Positions 49,149 to 57,455 of a stretch of DNA of 64,000 nucleotides are shown here, piece after piece. The position numbers and the translations under genes are program-made. This DNA is from Aestuariibius violaceus (GTDB lineage Bacteria > Pseudomonadota > Alphaproteobacteria > Rhodobacterales > Rhodobacteraceae), in NCBI RefSeq assembly GCF_040779325.2, contig NZ_JBFONT020000003.1, forward strand, positions 186,001 to 250,000. Direction: 5' to 3'. Below the pieces are notes generated by a model. The model had not been told where the DNA came from, searched no databases, and was given only the letters and a program-made list of their open reading frames with translations. How positions within the stretch are numbered: the first letter of the stretch is position 1; each line of letters starts with the position of its first letter.

Positions 49149-49565
49149 TTAGCCGCGCAGGCGCGCCCGGTAGTCGCGGGTCTGCCACGCGGCGCGGGCC
49201 AGCCATTGGTCCTCGGGTTGGCGGGCGGCCAGATCATCGGCGATCTCGACCTCGTCGAAGCCCGCGCGGCGGGCCATGGCATATTGGTCGGCGATGACGT
49301 GGCCATGGGCGCGTAGGCGGCCACTGTAGCCCATGCGGCGCAGTTCAGCGGCCAGCGTGAAGCCACGGCCATCGGCGAAGCTGGGAAAGGCGATGCGGAT
49401 CAGGGCGAAGCAATGCAGCTTGTCCGCGATTTGCGACAGGTCGGCATCGGGTAGCAGATCGAGCCCCAGCTGGCCGCAATCGTTGGCGGCCAGCGTCTCG
49501 GGCGCGACGAAGCCGCCGGTCCAGTCGTCGGTGCCGAAGCCACTATCGGTGACGATGACGCTCAT
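49149..49565 (-). CDS. DUF934 protein of the sulfur assimilation operon
   Basis: A 138-residue protein starting MSVIVTDSGFGTDDWTGGFV. DUF934 features are FALIRIAFPSFADGRGFTLA, ELRRMGYSGRLRAHGHVIAD and QYAMARRAGFDEVEI. It is found next to assimilatory sulfite reductase genes in many proteobacteria, and its role is unknown. It follows cysH with repeat R6 in the gap. An earlier in-frame ATG at 49604 would start inside R6 and is rejected. Confidence 0.9.
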   Translation of the reverse strand: MSVIVTDSGFGTDDWTGGFVAPETLAANDCGQLGLDLLPDADLSQIADKLHCFALIRIAFPSFADGRGFTLAAELRRMGYSGRLRAHGHVIADQYAMARRAGFDEVEIADDLAARQPEDQWLARAAWQTRDYRARLRG

Positions 49566-49570
49566 CGGGT

Positions 49571-49610
49571 GATCCTCTTCATCTGGCCAAAAATACTCAT
49601 TCATCCCCCC
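49571..49610 (-). repeat. Short intergenic repeat R6 between cysH and DUF934
   Basis: On the minus strand: GGGGGGATGAATGAGTATTT, then TTGGCCAGATGAAGAGGATC. It begins directly after the cysH stop codon and runs to the DUF934 ribosome site, like R5 between pyrC and pyrE. Confidence 0.72.
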
Positions 49611-50366
49611 TCAGGCCGCCGCGCGGCGCTTGGGGCCGCGGACGATTTTGCCGTTTTCGAAATGGATCCCGCATTCTTCCTTGTCGGTGTCGCGCCAGCG
49701 TCCGGCGCGCTCATCCTCTCCGGCGCCGACGGGCGAGGTGCAGGGGGCGCAGCCGATGGAGGGATAGCCCTTGGCGACGAGCGGGTGCCTGGGCAGGCGG
49801 TTCTGGGCGATGTATTCGGCCGTATCCTCCCTGGCCCAGCGGGCCAGCGGGTTAATCTTGATCCGGCCGGTTTCGGGCTCTTCCTCGAAGAATTCGAGCG
49901 TGGCGCGCTGGCCGCCCTGATAGCGTTTGCGGCCGGTGATCCAGGCGTCGAACCCGTCGAGTGCGGTCTGCAGGGGCCCGGATTTGCGGAGCGTGCAGCA
50001 CGCATCGGGGTCGTGGACGTGCAGAACGCCTTCTGCATCCTGGGCCAGAAGGTCGGCGCGGGCGGGGCCGATGCGGCGGATGTCGGTGAGGCCGAGTTTC
50101 TCGGCGACCTCCGCCTGGTAGGCGAGGGTTTCGTCGAACAGCATCTCGGTATCGATGAAGAGCACGGGGGTCGTGCGGTCGATGACCGAGATCATGTGGA
50201 GGAGGACGACGGACTCGGCACCGAAGGACGAGACGAGGGCGAGGCGGCCAACGCCGGGATCGGTGACGGCCTTTTCGAGGACGGAGATGGCGCCGTGGTG
50301 GCGGGTCGCCGCGTTGAGTGTGGCGACCCGTTCGGCCACCGGGGGAAGGGGCGCTTCAAGCGGCAT
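49611..50366 (-). CDS. cysH: Adenylyl-sulfate (APS) reductase, assimilatory
   Basis: Reduces activated sulfate to sulfite. It is 251 residues from MPLEAPLPPVAERVATLNAA. The P-loop-like ALVSSFGAESVVLLHMI binds the nucleotide. The cysteine pairs DACCTLRK and SIGCAPCTSP are the four [4Fe-4S] ligands of the APS-dependent type, and the catalytic Cys is in EECGIHFE. The presence of the CC/CxxC ligands means APS rather than PAPS is the likely substrate. It overlaps cysI by 11 bases. Confidence 0.95.
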   Translation of the reverse strand: MPLEAPLPPVAERVATLNAATRHHGAISVLEKAVTDPGVGRLALVSSFGAESVVLLHMISVIDRTTPVLFIDTEMLFDETLAYQAEVAEKLGLTDIRRIGPARADLLAQDAEGVLHVHDPDACCTLRKSGPLQTALDGFDAWITGRKRYQGGQRATLEFFEEEPETGRIKINPLARWAREDTAEYIAQNRLPRHPLVAKGYPSIGCAPCTSPVGAGEDERAGRWRDTDKEECGIHFENGKIVRGPKRRAAA

Positions 50367-52026
50367 GGGCCTTTTCCTTTTGCTCGTAGAGGGCAGTCTT
50401 GAAGGGCTCCATGCCGACGCGGGCGTAGGTCTGCAGGAAGGTTTCGTCCTCGCTGTCGCGCAGGTCGAGATAGGCGAGGATGATGCGTTCGATGGCGGGC
50501 ACGATTTCGTCCGCCGGGAAGCCGGGGCCGGTGCGGGTGCCGATCGCGGCGGTTTCGGTGCCGTCGCCACCGAGGGTGATCTGGTAGTTTTCGACGCCCG
50601 CACGGTCGAGGCCGAGGATCCCGACATGACCCACATGGTGGTGGCCGCAGGCATTGATGCAGCCCGAGATCTTGATCTTGAGGTGGCCGACCTCGTGCTC
50701 GATCTTGAGCGCGTCGATGCGGGTCGCGATCTCTTGCGCGATGGGGATCGAGCGGGCGGTGGCGAGCGCGCAATAATCCATGCCGGGGCAGGCGATGATA
50801 TCGGAGGCGAGGCCGATATTGGCCGTCGCCAGATCCGCGTCGCGGAGGGTTGCGTAGAGTGCGGGCAGGTCCGATTGGTGGACGTGGGGCAGGATGACGT
50901 TCTGTTCGTGGCTGATGCGCAGTTCGTCGTGGCCGTAGCGTTCGGCCAGGTCGGCGAGGCGGCGCATCTGGTCGGCGGTGGCGTCGCCCGGCGTGGCGCC
51001 GTGTTTCTTCAGCGAGACCGAGACGATGGCGTAGCCCGGTGCGCGGTGCGGCGTCAGATTGGTGTCGGTCCAGGAGCGGAAGGCGGGGTTGCGGGTGCGC
51101 TCTGCCTCGAAGGCGTCGGTGGGGGCCGTCTTGAAGTCGGGCGGGGCGAATTGGGCCTCGATGCTTGCCAGCATCTGCTGATCGACGCCCGAGAATTGCG
51201 GGCGGATGGCGGCGAAGCGCTCTTCGACGCGGGCGCGGATCTCGTCGATGCCGTGCTCGTGGACGGTGATCTTGATGCGGGCCTTGTACTTGTTGTCGCG
51301 CCGTCCGAGCAGGTTGTAGACGCTCACGATGGCTTCGACATAGGGCAGCAGGTCGGCCTTGGGCAGGAAGTCTCGGATGATCTTGCCGATCATTGGTGTG
51401 CGGCCGAGGCCACCGCCGACGATGACCTCGAAGCCGGGTTCGCCGTTCCGTTCGACCATGCGCAGGCCGATATCGTGGGCCTTGGTCACGGCGCGGTCGT
51501 TGGGCGATCCGGTGATCGCGATCTTGAACTTGCGGGGCAGGAACTGGAATTCCGGATGGTCGGTGGACCATTGGCGTAGGAGTTCGGCCACGGGGCGGGG
51601 ATCGGCGATTTCGTCCGCCGCGGCGCCTGCAAAATGGTCTGCGGTGACGTTGCGGATCGTGTTGCCGGAGGTCTGGATCGCGTGCAGGCCGACCTCCCCC
51701 AGCGCGTCGAGCATGTCGGGCACGTCGCGCAGCTTGGGCCAGTTATACTGGATGTTCTGGCGGGTGGTGAAATGGCCATAGCCCTTGTCCCACCGCTCGG
51801 CGATCATCGCCAGCTGACGCATCTGGGCGGAGCGGAGTGTGCCGTAGGGGATCGCGACCCGCAGCATGTAGGCGTGGAGCTGCAGGTAGAGGCCGTTCAT
51901 CAGGCGCAGCGGCTTGAACTCATCCTCGGTCAGCGAACCGTCGATGCGGCGCGCGACCTGGGCGCGGAACTGGGCGTTGCGTTCGGCCAGGAAGGCGCGG
52001 TCGAAGTCGTTGTATTGATAGGTCAT
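50356..52026 (-). CDS. cysI: Sulfite reductase, siroheme/[4Fe-4S] haemoprotein (CysI/Sir type)
   Basis: Reduces sulfite to sulfide for cysteine synthesis. It has 556 residues with duplicated ferredoxin-like half domains and siroheme-binding domains. The siroheme/Fe-S cysteines are in ACPGMDYCALATAR (CX5C) and KISGCINACGHHHVG (CX3C). The ferredoxin-type arrangement without a flavoprotein partner (CysJ) fits electrons coming from ferredoxin and Fpr. Nitrite reductases of the NirA type are close relatives, but the cysH/cysG/DUF934/DUF2849 context indicates sulfite. Its ATG overlaps the DUF2849 stop. Confidence 0.93.
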   Translation of the reverse strand: MTYQYNDFDRAFLAERNAQFRAQVARRIDGSLTEDEFKPLRLMNGLYLQLHAYMLRVAIPYGTLRSAQMRQLAMIAERWDKGYGHFTTRQNIQYNWPKLRDVPDMLDALGEVGLHAIQTSGNTIRNVTADHFAGAAADEIADPRPVAELLRQWSTDHPEFQFLPRKFKIAITGSPNDRAVTKAHDIGLRMVERNGEPGFEVIVGGGLGRTPMIGKIIRDFLPKADLLPYVEAIVSVYNLLGRRDNKYKARIKITVHEHGIDEIRARVEERFAAIRPQFSGVDQQMLASIEAQFAPPDFKTAPTDAFEAERTRNPAFRSWTDTNLTPHRAPGYAIVSVSLKKHGATPGDATADQMRRLADLAERYGHDELRISHEQNVILPHVHQSDLPALYATLRDADLATANIGLASDIIACPGMDYCALATARSIPIAQEIATRIDALKIEHEVGHLKIKISGCINACGHHHVGHVGILGLDRAGVENYQITLGGDGTETAAIGTRTGPGFPADEIVPAIERIILAYLDLRDSEDETFLQTYARVGMEPFKTALYEQKEKAHAA

Positions 52027-52328
52027 TCGGCGGTCTCCGCCTGTTTGCCGTGGGCGTAGTTGGAGGGGCCGCGGGTGCGAAACTCCTCGCGGAAATGGGT
52101 GGGTTCGGGGCCGTCCGCGCCTGCTTGCGCGTCGGCGAGGTAGGCGCCGACGACGACGTCTGGCTGGCTTTCGGCGAGGAGGAGCCGGATCTGGGCGTGC
52201 GCCTCGTCATCGATCAGCTCGGCCTCGGCCATGTCGCGGGTCCAGCAGTCGTCTTCGGTGAGCCAGACGGCATCCCCGTCGAGCAGGGCGTTGGCGGTGA
52301 CGACCTTGGGCGTGAAGGCGCGGGGCAT
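52023..52328 (-). CDS. DUF2849 protein
   Basis: A 101-residue protein (MPRAFTPKVVTANALLDGDA, then WLTEDDCWTRDMAEAELI). DUF2849 is characteristic of alphaproteobacterial cysG-cysI operons and has no known function. It starts one base inside the cysG stop (TGATG) and ends overlapping the cysI start (ATGA), so translation is coupled on both sides. Its small size and acidic centre suggest an accessory to CysI, by inference. Confidence 0.9.
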   Translation of the reverse strand: MPRAFTPKVVTANALLDGDAVWLTEDDCWTRDMAEAELIDDEAHAQIRLLLAESQPDVVVGAYLADAQAGADGPEPTHFREEFRTRGPSNYAHGKQAETAE

Positions 52329-53722
52329 CAGGCAATCTCCTCTGCCAGCTGGGGAAGGGCGGCTTCGGCCCGGCGAGGGGCGAGACCGTAGAAGATCAGT
52401 GCAGGGCCGGTGAGGCCTGCATCGGTGAGCGCGGGTTCGAGGGTCGAAAGGCGCGTTTCGAGGAGGCGCTGATCCGGGCGGCTGACATTTTCGATGACCG
52501 TGATCGGGGTGTCGGGGTCGGCGCCGTGCATCAGGAGGCGGCCTTGCACGAAGCGCGCGGCGCGTTTGCCCATGTAGATCGCCGCAACCTCTCCCGGGCG
52601 GGCGAGCGTTTTCCAGTCATGATCGGTGAAGCCTTTGGTGTCGTGGCCCGTCAGCAGCTTGAGCGCGCTGTTGCGGCCCCGCTTTGTAAGGCTCTGGCCG
52701 ATGGTCGCCGCAGCGGCGGAGGCCGTCGTGATGCCGGGGACGATGCGCCAGGGGATCTGGGCGGCATCGCAGGCCTCGATCTCTTCATCGAGGCGGCCGA
52801 AGACGGTCGGGTCGCCGGATTTGAGGCGGACGACATGGGCGCCGGATTGGGCGTGGTCTGTGATCAGGGCGTTGATGTGGTCCTGGCTCATGGAGGCGCC
52901 GAAGCCGGTCTTGCCGGTCTCGATGATGGTGGCCTCGCGGCGGGCGAGCTCGAGGATTTCCACCGGAACCAGGCGGTCATGGAGAACCACATCGGCGCGG
53001 TCGAGCGCCTTGCGGGCCTTGAGCGTCAGAAGGTCAGGATCGCCGGGGCCGGCGCCGACGAAATCGACATGGCCTTCCTGTTCGGGTGCCGTGGCGTGGC
53101 GGTGGAGGAGCGCGGGAAGGAGTTCGTTGACAGCCTGTTCGCCGTCCTCATAGGCGGCGGGGCCGGCTTTGTCGTAGTATTCCGCCCAGAACTCACGGCG
53201 CTTGCGGCCCATGGGCAGGCGCACCTCGACGGCGGCGCGGAAGGCCTTGCCGAGGCGGGCGAGCGGGCCGAGGGATTGGGGCAGGCGCGCCTCGAGATCG
53301 GCCTTGATCTTGCGGGCGAGGACCGGGGCCGCGCCTTCGGTGCCGATGGCGACGGTCACCGGGTCGCGGTCGACGATGGCGGGGGTGATGAACTGGCTGT
53401 CGTTCAGGTTGTCGACGATGTTGACGAGGGCGCCGTCGGCCTGGGCGAGGGTCGCTACGCGGGCGTCTTCGGTGGCGTCTTCGTTCGCGGCGTAGAAGAG
53501 GCTAGCGCAGAGCGCGTCGCCGGGGGCCATGGCGCGGCGGATGGTGCGGAGCTTGCCCTCCGCCTCCCAGGCGAGGATTTCGGGGGCGATGTCTTGGGCG
53601 ATGACGGTGAGGTGCGCCTCTGTCTTCAGCAGCAGGCGCAGCTTGGCGATCGCGGCATCGCCACCGCCTGCGAGGACGATGCGGCGGCCTGCGACGGCGA
53701 GGAAGATGGGGAAATGCTGCAT
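52328..53722 (-). CDS. cysG: Siroheme synthase CysG (multifunctional)
   Basis: Makes siroheme from uroporphyrinogen III, combining methyltransferase, dehydrogenase and ferrochelatase activity. It has 464 residues from MQHFPIFLAVAGRRIVLAGG. The N-terminal NAD-binding precorrin-2 dehydrogenase/ferrochelatase domain spans about 1-205 and the SAM-dependent methyltransferase domain 215-455, with VGAGPGDPDLLTLKARKAL and RLKSGDPTVFGRLDEEIEA. It heads the operon and supplies the cofactor of CysI. The gene before it, on the other strand, encodes an Lrp-type regulator. Confidence 0.96.
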   Translation of the reverse strand: MQHFPIFLAVAGRRIVLAGGGDAAIAKLRLLLKTEAHLTVIAQDIAPEILAWEAEGKLRTIRRAMAPGDALCASLFYAANEDATEDARVATLAQADGALVNIVDNLNDSQFITPAIVDRDPVTVAIGTEGAAPVLARKIKADLEARLPQSLGPLARLGKAFRAAVEVRLPMGRKRREFWAEYYDKAGPAAYEDGEQAVNELLPALLHRHATAPEQEGHVDFVGAGPGDPDLLTLKARKALDRADVVLHDRLVPVEILELARREATIIETGKTGFGASMSQDHINALITDHAQSGAHVVRLKSGDPTVFGRLDEEIEACDAAQIPWRIVPGITTASAAAATIGQSLTKRGRNSALKLLTGHDTKGFTDHDWKTLARPGEVAAIYMGKRAARFVQGRLLMHGADPDTPITVIENVSRPDQRLLETRLSTLEPALTDAGLTGPALIFYGLAPRRAEAALPQLAEEIA

Positions 53723-53857
53723 CGGAGCGCTCCTTGGGTCTCGCTTCAATATAGAATATTGTTCTGTTCTGTTGCCAGTGAGGCGGAAAAATAGGAACGT
53801 ATGTTCTGAGTGACGCTCCTTCGGAGAGCTTTGTTCTGAAAATGGCAGGAGGCCGGG
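53723..53857. promoter_or_regulatory. Divergent promoter region cysG / Lrp-type regulator
   Basis: 135 AT-richer bases between two divergent starts. It contains AGAATATTGTTCT (imperfect dyad AGAA-N5-TTCT), GTTCTGTTCTGTTG and GAAC-GTAT-GTTC at 53795-53806. The repeated GTTCTG/GAAC half-sites are candidates for the adjacent Lrp-family regulator. Individual promoter hexamers are not obvious. Confidence 0.45.
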
Positions 53858-54319
53858 ATGGCGTTCCGGATCGACGACACAGACAGGAACATCCTGCGCG
53901 AGCTGCAGCGGGATGCGAGCCGGTCATTGGATGAAATTGCCAAGGCGGTGGGCAGTTCGAAGACGCCCGTCTGGAACCGCATCCGCAAGATGCGGGAGGC
54001 GGGGGTGATCGGGCGGACGGTGGTGGAGCTGGATGCGGAGAAGCTGGGGTTCGAGGCCTGTTTCTTCGTGCTGATCCGGACGTCGGAGCACGAGGCGGAT
54101 TGGCAGAAGCGGTTTCTGGAGGCGCTGCGCGCCCGGCCGGAGGTGCAGGAGGCGCATCGGTTGGCGGGAGAAATCGACTATATTCTGAAGGTTAGGGTCG
54201 CCAATGCGCGGGCTTACGACGCGTTCTATCAGGCGCTGATCTCGGAAGTGCGGGTCTACAACGTGACCGCGCTTCTTTCGATGGAGGAGATCAAGGCGAC
54301 GGCGGAATTGCCGCTTTGA
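53858..54319 (+). CDS. Lrp/AsnC-family transcriptional regulator
   Basis: A 153-residue regulator with an N-terminal winged HTH (FRIDDTDRNILRELQRDASR, AVGSSKTPVWNRIRKM) and a C-terminal RAM ligand-binding domain (HRLAGEIDYILKVRVANARA). It is divergent from the cysG-cysI-cysH operon, so it probably senses cysteine or a related amino acid and controls sulfate assimilation; the ligand is not known from sequence. GGAGGCCGGG precedes the ATG. Its stop is followed at once by element G3. Confidence 0.92.
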   Translation: MAFRIDDTDRNILRELQRDASRSLDEIAKAVGSSKTPVWNRIRKMREAGVIGRTVVELDAEKLGFEACFFVLIRTSEHEADWQKRFLEALRARPEVQEAHRLAGEIDYILKVRVANARAYDAFYQALISEVRVYNVTALLSMEEIKATAELPL

Positions 54320-54324
54320 GGGCG

Positions 54325-54368
54325 TGCGGCATCCGGGCGGCAAATGGTCGGCATCACGTCGGAGGTTA
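54325..54368. repeat. GTCGG-array element, partial copy G3
   Basis: Four 11-bp units in phase, TGCGGCATCCG, GGCGGCAAATG, GTCGGCATCAC and GTCGGAGGTTA, fill the 55 bases between two convergent stop codons. The downstream blocks of G1 and G2 are missing, because the arsP gene begins there. Confidence 0.55.
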
Positions 54369-54374
54369 GCGCCA

Positions 54375-55403
54375 TCAGACGATGAGCTGGAAGAGGATGC
54401 CGGACAGGATCGCGCCGCCGATGCCGAGGGCGATGTAGGTGGCGAAGACGCGCAGCTTTACCAGCGACCAGACGGCGGCCATGGCGGGGATGGAGCTGAC
54501 GGCGCCGGCGACCATGAAGGCCATCGCGGCGCCCGCGGTCATTCCCTGGTCCATCAGCCCGGCGAGGAGCGGTGGGGCGATGTAGCCGTTGAGATAGGCA
54601 GGCATCCCGACGAGGGCGGCGGTGGCGATGGGGAGGATCCCTTCGCCACCGACGGCGGTCGCGATCAGGTCGGCGGGGATGTAGCTCTTCAGGAGCGCTT
54701 CGAGGACATAGGCGAGCGCGAGCCATTTGAGGAGGAAGAGTGCGTTGGTCCTGGCCTCACGGGCGAATGTGGTGCGGCGGTCGGGCTCGGTCCAGACGCG
54801 CCAGACGGGGCGGCCGCTGAAGGGGGAGGGGCCGCAGCCGCAACCGGTGTTTTGCCGGACGCGCAGAGGATCGCTCAACCAGCCGGTGCGGGTGACGGCG
54901 CGGATCGCGAAGCCGCCGAAGAGGCCGAGCGCCACGGCGGAGACGGCCTTGCCCACCGCGAAGGGCCAGCCGAGGGCCGCGGCGGTGATCAGAAGCGTCG
55001 GCGGGTCGACGAGCGGGGAGGCGAGCCAGAAGGCCATGACCGCCGAGAGCGGCGCGCCGAGGGCGAGGAGGCCCGCGATGAAGGGGATGACCTCGCAGGA
55101 GCAGAACGGGGCGAGGCCGCCAAGCATGGCGGCAAGGACGATCATGCGGGTTTCGCGGCCCTTGAAGGCCTCGGCGATCATCGCCTCGGCGCCTGCGGCC
55201 TTGAGCCAGGCGATGAGGAGGACGGCGAAGGCGATGTAGGGGGTCGTTCGGGCAAGGGAGGTTGTCGCTGAGGTGAGGATTGAGCCCAGGTTATCGGGGT
55301 CGAGGAGGGCGACTGCCGCGAGAATGGCGGCGATCAGCGCCCAGACAGAGCGGACGCGGTCGAGGGTGAGCCGGTTTGGGGTGGTCTGGGTGGTGTCAGC
55401 CAT
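54375..55403 (-). CDS. arsP: Permease of the ArsP/DUF318 family
   Basis: Inner-membrane permease of 342 residues with about eight helices. The family signature GGLAPFCSCEVIPFIAGLLA (Cys-x-Cys-Glu, about residues 96-115) and the Cys-rich loop QNTGCGCGPSP near 185 are visible. ArsP members export trivalent organoarsenicals, while other DUF318 proteins are of unknown specificity. It overlaps an ArsR regulator by eight bases in one operon, which favours a metalloid role. I am less sure of the exact substrate. Confidence 0.83.
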   Translation of the reverse strand: MADTTQTTPNRLTLDRVRSVWALIAAILAAVALLDPDNLGSILTSATTSLARTTPYIAFAVLLIAWLKAAGAEAMIAEAFKGRETRMIVLAAMLGGLAPFCSCEVIPFIAGLLALGAPLSAVMAFWLASPLVDPPTLLITAAALGWPFAVGKAVSAVALGLFGGFAIRAVTRTGWLSDPLRVRQNTGCGCGPSPFSGRPVWRVWTEPDRRTTFAREARTNALFLLKWLALAYVLEALLKSYIPADLIATAVGGEGILPIATAALVGMPAYLNGYIAPPLLAGLMDQGMTAGAAMAFMVAGAVSSIPAMAAVWSLVKLRVFATYIALGIGGAILSGILFQLIV

Positions 55404-55707
55404 TGTTCGCGGCCTTTCGCGTGACGTCTGCGCAGCATTCGCTGAGGATGAATTGAGCGAGCGCTTCGAGCTGGTCGAAGGCGGCGCGGTTGAGGGTGGT
55501 GCGGCCGGATCTTTGCTGTTCGATCAGGCCGCCTGCCGTGAGGAAGCGCAGGTGGTGGGCGAGCGTCGAGGGAGGGATGCTGGTGCGGGACTGGATCTCG
55601 CCCACCGTCAGCCCCTCGTCGCCTGCGCGAACGAGGGTCTTGAGCACGTGGAGGCGGGCCTCCGATCCGATGGCGGCAAATCCCTGGGCGGCTTCGGTGG
55701 TGTCCAT
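55396..55707 (-). CDS. arsR: ArsR-family repressor
   Basis: A 103-residue winged-helix regulator, start at 55707 (GAGG six bases upstream). The HTH is LTVGEIQSRTSIPPSTLAHH. The C-terminus has the adjacent cysteines SECCADV; the classical ArsR ELCVCDL motif in helix 3 is absent, so an alternative thiol site near the C-terminus may sense the ligand. A palindrome ATAAC-TAG-GTTAT lies 20 bp upstream (55728-55740). It is co-translated with arsP. Confidence 0.9.
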   Translation of the reverse strand: MDTTEAAQGFAAIGSEARLHVLKTLVRAGDEGLTVGEIQSRTSIPPSTLAHHLRFLTAGGLIEQQRSGRTTLNRAAFDQLEALAQFILSECCADVTRKAANNG

Positions 55708-55727
55708 GGCAAGCCTCATGATTCGAT

Positions 55728-55740
55728 ATAACTAGGTTAT
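55728..55740. promoter_or_regulatory. Candidate ArsR operator
   Basis: Perfect palindrome ATAAC-TAG-GTTAT, in an AT-rich stretch just upstream of the arsR start. AT-rich dyads at this position are the standard autoregulatory operators of ArsR proteins. Confidence 0.6.
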
Positions 55741-55831
55741 TAGTTTAATCGAGGTGGTCAAGCAGGATCCTTATTACGGCTCGTCATGCTATGGGTCGCC
55801 GAACGCTCGAGCCGGTCCGAAAGTGGGCGAC

Positions 55832-55862
55832 AAAAGAAAAGGAGGGCCGCGACGGGCCCTCC
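55832..55862 (-). terminator. Rho-independent terminator of the PstS-OmpA gene
   Basis: On the minus strand GGAGGGCC-CGTCGC-GGCCCTCC, a perfect 8-bp stem, is followed by TTTTCTTTT. It lies 45 bases after the stop of the gene at 55908. Confidence 0.9.
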
Positions 55863-55907
55863 CCAAAAGTGTGTTCAGGTCTCGGCTTCGGGAGCCGATC
55901 ATCGAGG

Positions 55908-57455
55908 TCAGCGAACCCAGACCTCGACCCGGCGGTTATGGGCCAGTCCGACCTGGTTGTCGTTGCATCCGACCGGTGCGGCCTCGCCGTAGCCGAGGAC
56001 CGACATTCTGGTTCGGCCAAGGTCCCGGCCGCCGGGGTGAGCGCGGACCTTCGACAGAACCTCGTTCGCCCGGTTCAGCGAAAGCTGGACGTTATAGTTG
56101 TAGTCCCCGCGTGCGTCCGCGAAGCCGACGAAGATGAATTCCCGGTCGCGGTTTCCCGGACGGCCCAGGTATTCGACAAGCCGGTCGAGATCGCGCAGCG
56201 CCTTACTGTCGAAGTTCCACCGCGCGGTCGGAAACCGGAAGGTCAGGGAAAGACGCTCTGCCCCGCTGAGTTCGCGGACGATCCGGTTTTGAACGGCTCT
56301 GCTGATGCGCTGCGGCTGGCCGATCACGGCGGCATCCAGAAGCCGGGCCTGGCCCTGCGGATCACCGACGATCCCGAGGCTGTAGTAGCCCGACTCGTCC
56401 ACCTCATCGTCGACCTCGGGCGAGATCATGAGGTTGGTCATTTGCCGAACTGTCGGATTGGGATTCTGGTTGTCGATGTAGAGGCGGATCCGGCGCCCCA
56501 TCAGATACTCCTCTGCCTTGCTCTTGAAGGGGGAGGCATCGGTGCGCACGCCGCAATCGAGGATGAGATCGATCGGCTTGGAGTCCAGCACGTTGTCGCT
56601 GATGCTGTAGCCGATGGCGCCGGGCGTCTCCATCACGTAGCGGGTCAGCTTCTTGCCGCCGTCGACGATGACCGTGTTGTCGGATGGGTCGGGCCGGTAG
56701 CGGAACGCCCAGGTTTCGAAGTTGCGCCGCGCGGAACCGCCGGGGCGGGCCACTGGCACGATCTCGAGATTGGGGCCACCGACCTGCGCCCAGTTCCTGA
56801 TCTGTCCGGAATAGATGCCAGCCAGTTGCCTGCGCGACAGCGCGTCGACAGGATTGTCCGGGTGAACGATCATCACGACGGAGTCGACGGCCACCACATA
56901 TTCCTGGGACACGTCGAGCAGGTTGCCCCTGCCTTGCGCCGCAAGCGCCGCGACCTCGTCCGGTTCGGCCCCGCGGGAGGACATGGCGATGTCGGTCGTC
57001 CCGGCGATCAGCCGTTCGAGGCCGGGGCCCGAGCTGGTCGATTCCACCTCGAGCACGAAGGGGTCGCCGCCATCGTTCGGAGTGAAGATGTATTGTGCAA
57101 TATAGTCGGGGAATTCGTTTGCCTCGGACAATCTGGCGTCCAGAACTTCGGCGAAGGGTTCCATGATGAGCGGCATGAGGTCTTCGCCGAGGTTATCGGA
57201 GCCAACCATGACCAGATCTGCGGGCAGGCGGGTGGGCGCGGGGAGTGCCGCCTCTGTTTCGACCTCTTCGCCTGCCGGTTCGTCGCTCTTGAAGGCAGCG
57301 AGTTCGAAGGTCGGGCATCCCGGCCCCTCGCACGTCACCGAACCCACCGGGGCGCTCACCGCTGCAAGGCTCGTTTGAACATGATACATGCCGTCTGAGT
57401 AATCGATCAGCTTGCCGGACATCCGCGACCCGCCATCCAGCGACACGAGAACCAC
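55908..57455 (-). CDS. PstS-like substrate-binding/OmpA fusion protein lacking a signal peptide
   Basis: A 515-residue protein with a phosphate-binding-protein-like domain (about 80-335; VMVGSDNLGEDLMPLIMEPF, IAMSSRGAEPDEVAALAAQG). A C-terminal OmpA peptidoglycan-binding domain follows (about 400-515; DSKALRDLDRLVEYLGRPGN, FVGFADARGDYNYNVQLSLN). Relatives are periplasmic with a signal peptide. Here the GTG at 57455 begins directly in the mature beta-rich region, and a TAA at 57483-57485 closes the frame nine codons upstream. No signal is found in the other frames up to the P450 gene, so the 5' end looks lost. An intact terminator remains. Confidence 0.8.
   Translation of the reverse strand: MVLVSLDGGSRMSGKLIDYSDGMYHVQTSLAAVSAPVGSVTCEGPGCPTFELAAFKSDEPAGEEVETEAALPAPTRLPADLVMVGSDNLGEDLMPLIMEPFAEVLDARLSEANEFPDYIAQYIFTPNDGGDPFVLEVESTSSGPGLERLIAGTTDIAMSSRGAEPDEVAALAAQGRGNLLDVSQEYVVAVDSVVMIVHPDNPVDALSRRQLAGIYSGQIRNWAQVGGPNLEIVPVARPGGSARRNFETWAFRYRPDPSDNTVIVDGGKKLTRYVMETPGAIGYSISDNVLDSKPIDLILDCGVRTDASPFKSKAEEYLMGRRIRLYIDNQNPNPTVRQMTNLMISPEVDDEVDESGYYSLGIVGDPQGQARLLDAAVIGQPQRISRAVQNRIVRELSGAERLSLTFRFPTARWNFDSKALRDLDRLVEYLGRPGNRDREFIFVGFADARGDYNYNVQLSLNRANEVLSKVRAHPGGRDLGRTRMSVLGYGEAAPVGCNDNQVGLAHNRRVEVWVR

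Noticed and set aside
53760..53806. LexA/SOS box of the alphaproteobacterial type (GTTC-N7-GTTC)
   Set aside because: The GTTC spacings here are 5 and larger irregular values, and the neighbouring genes are not DNA-repair genes.
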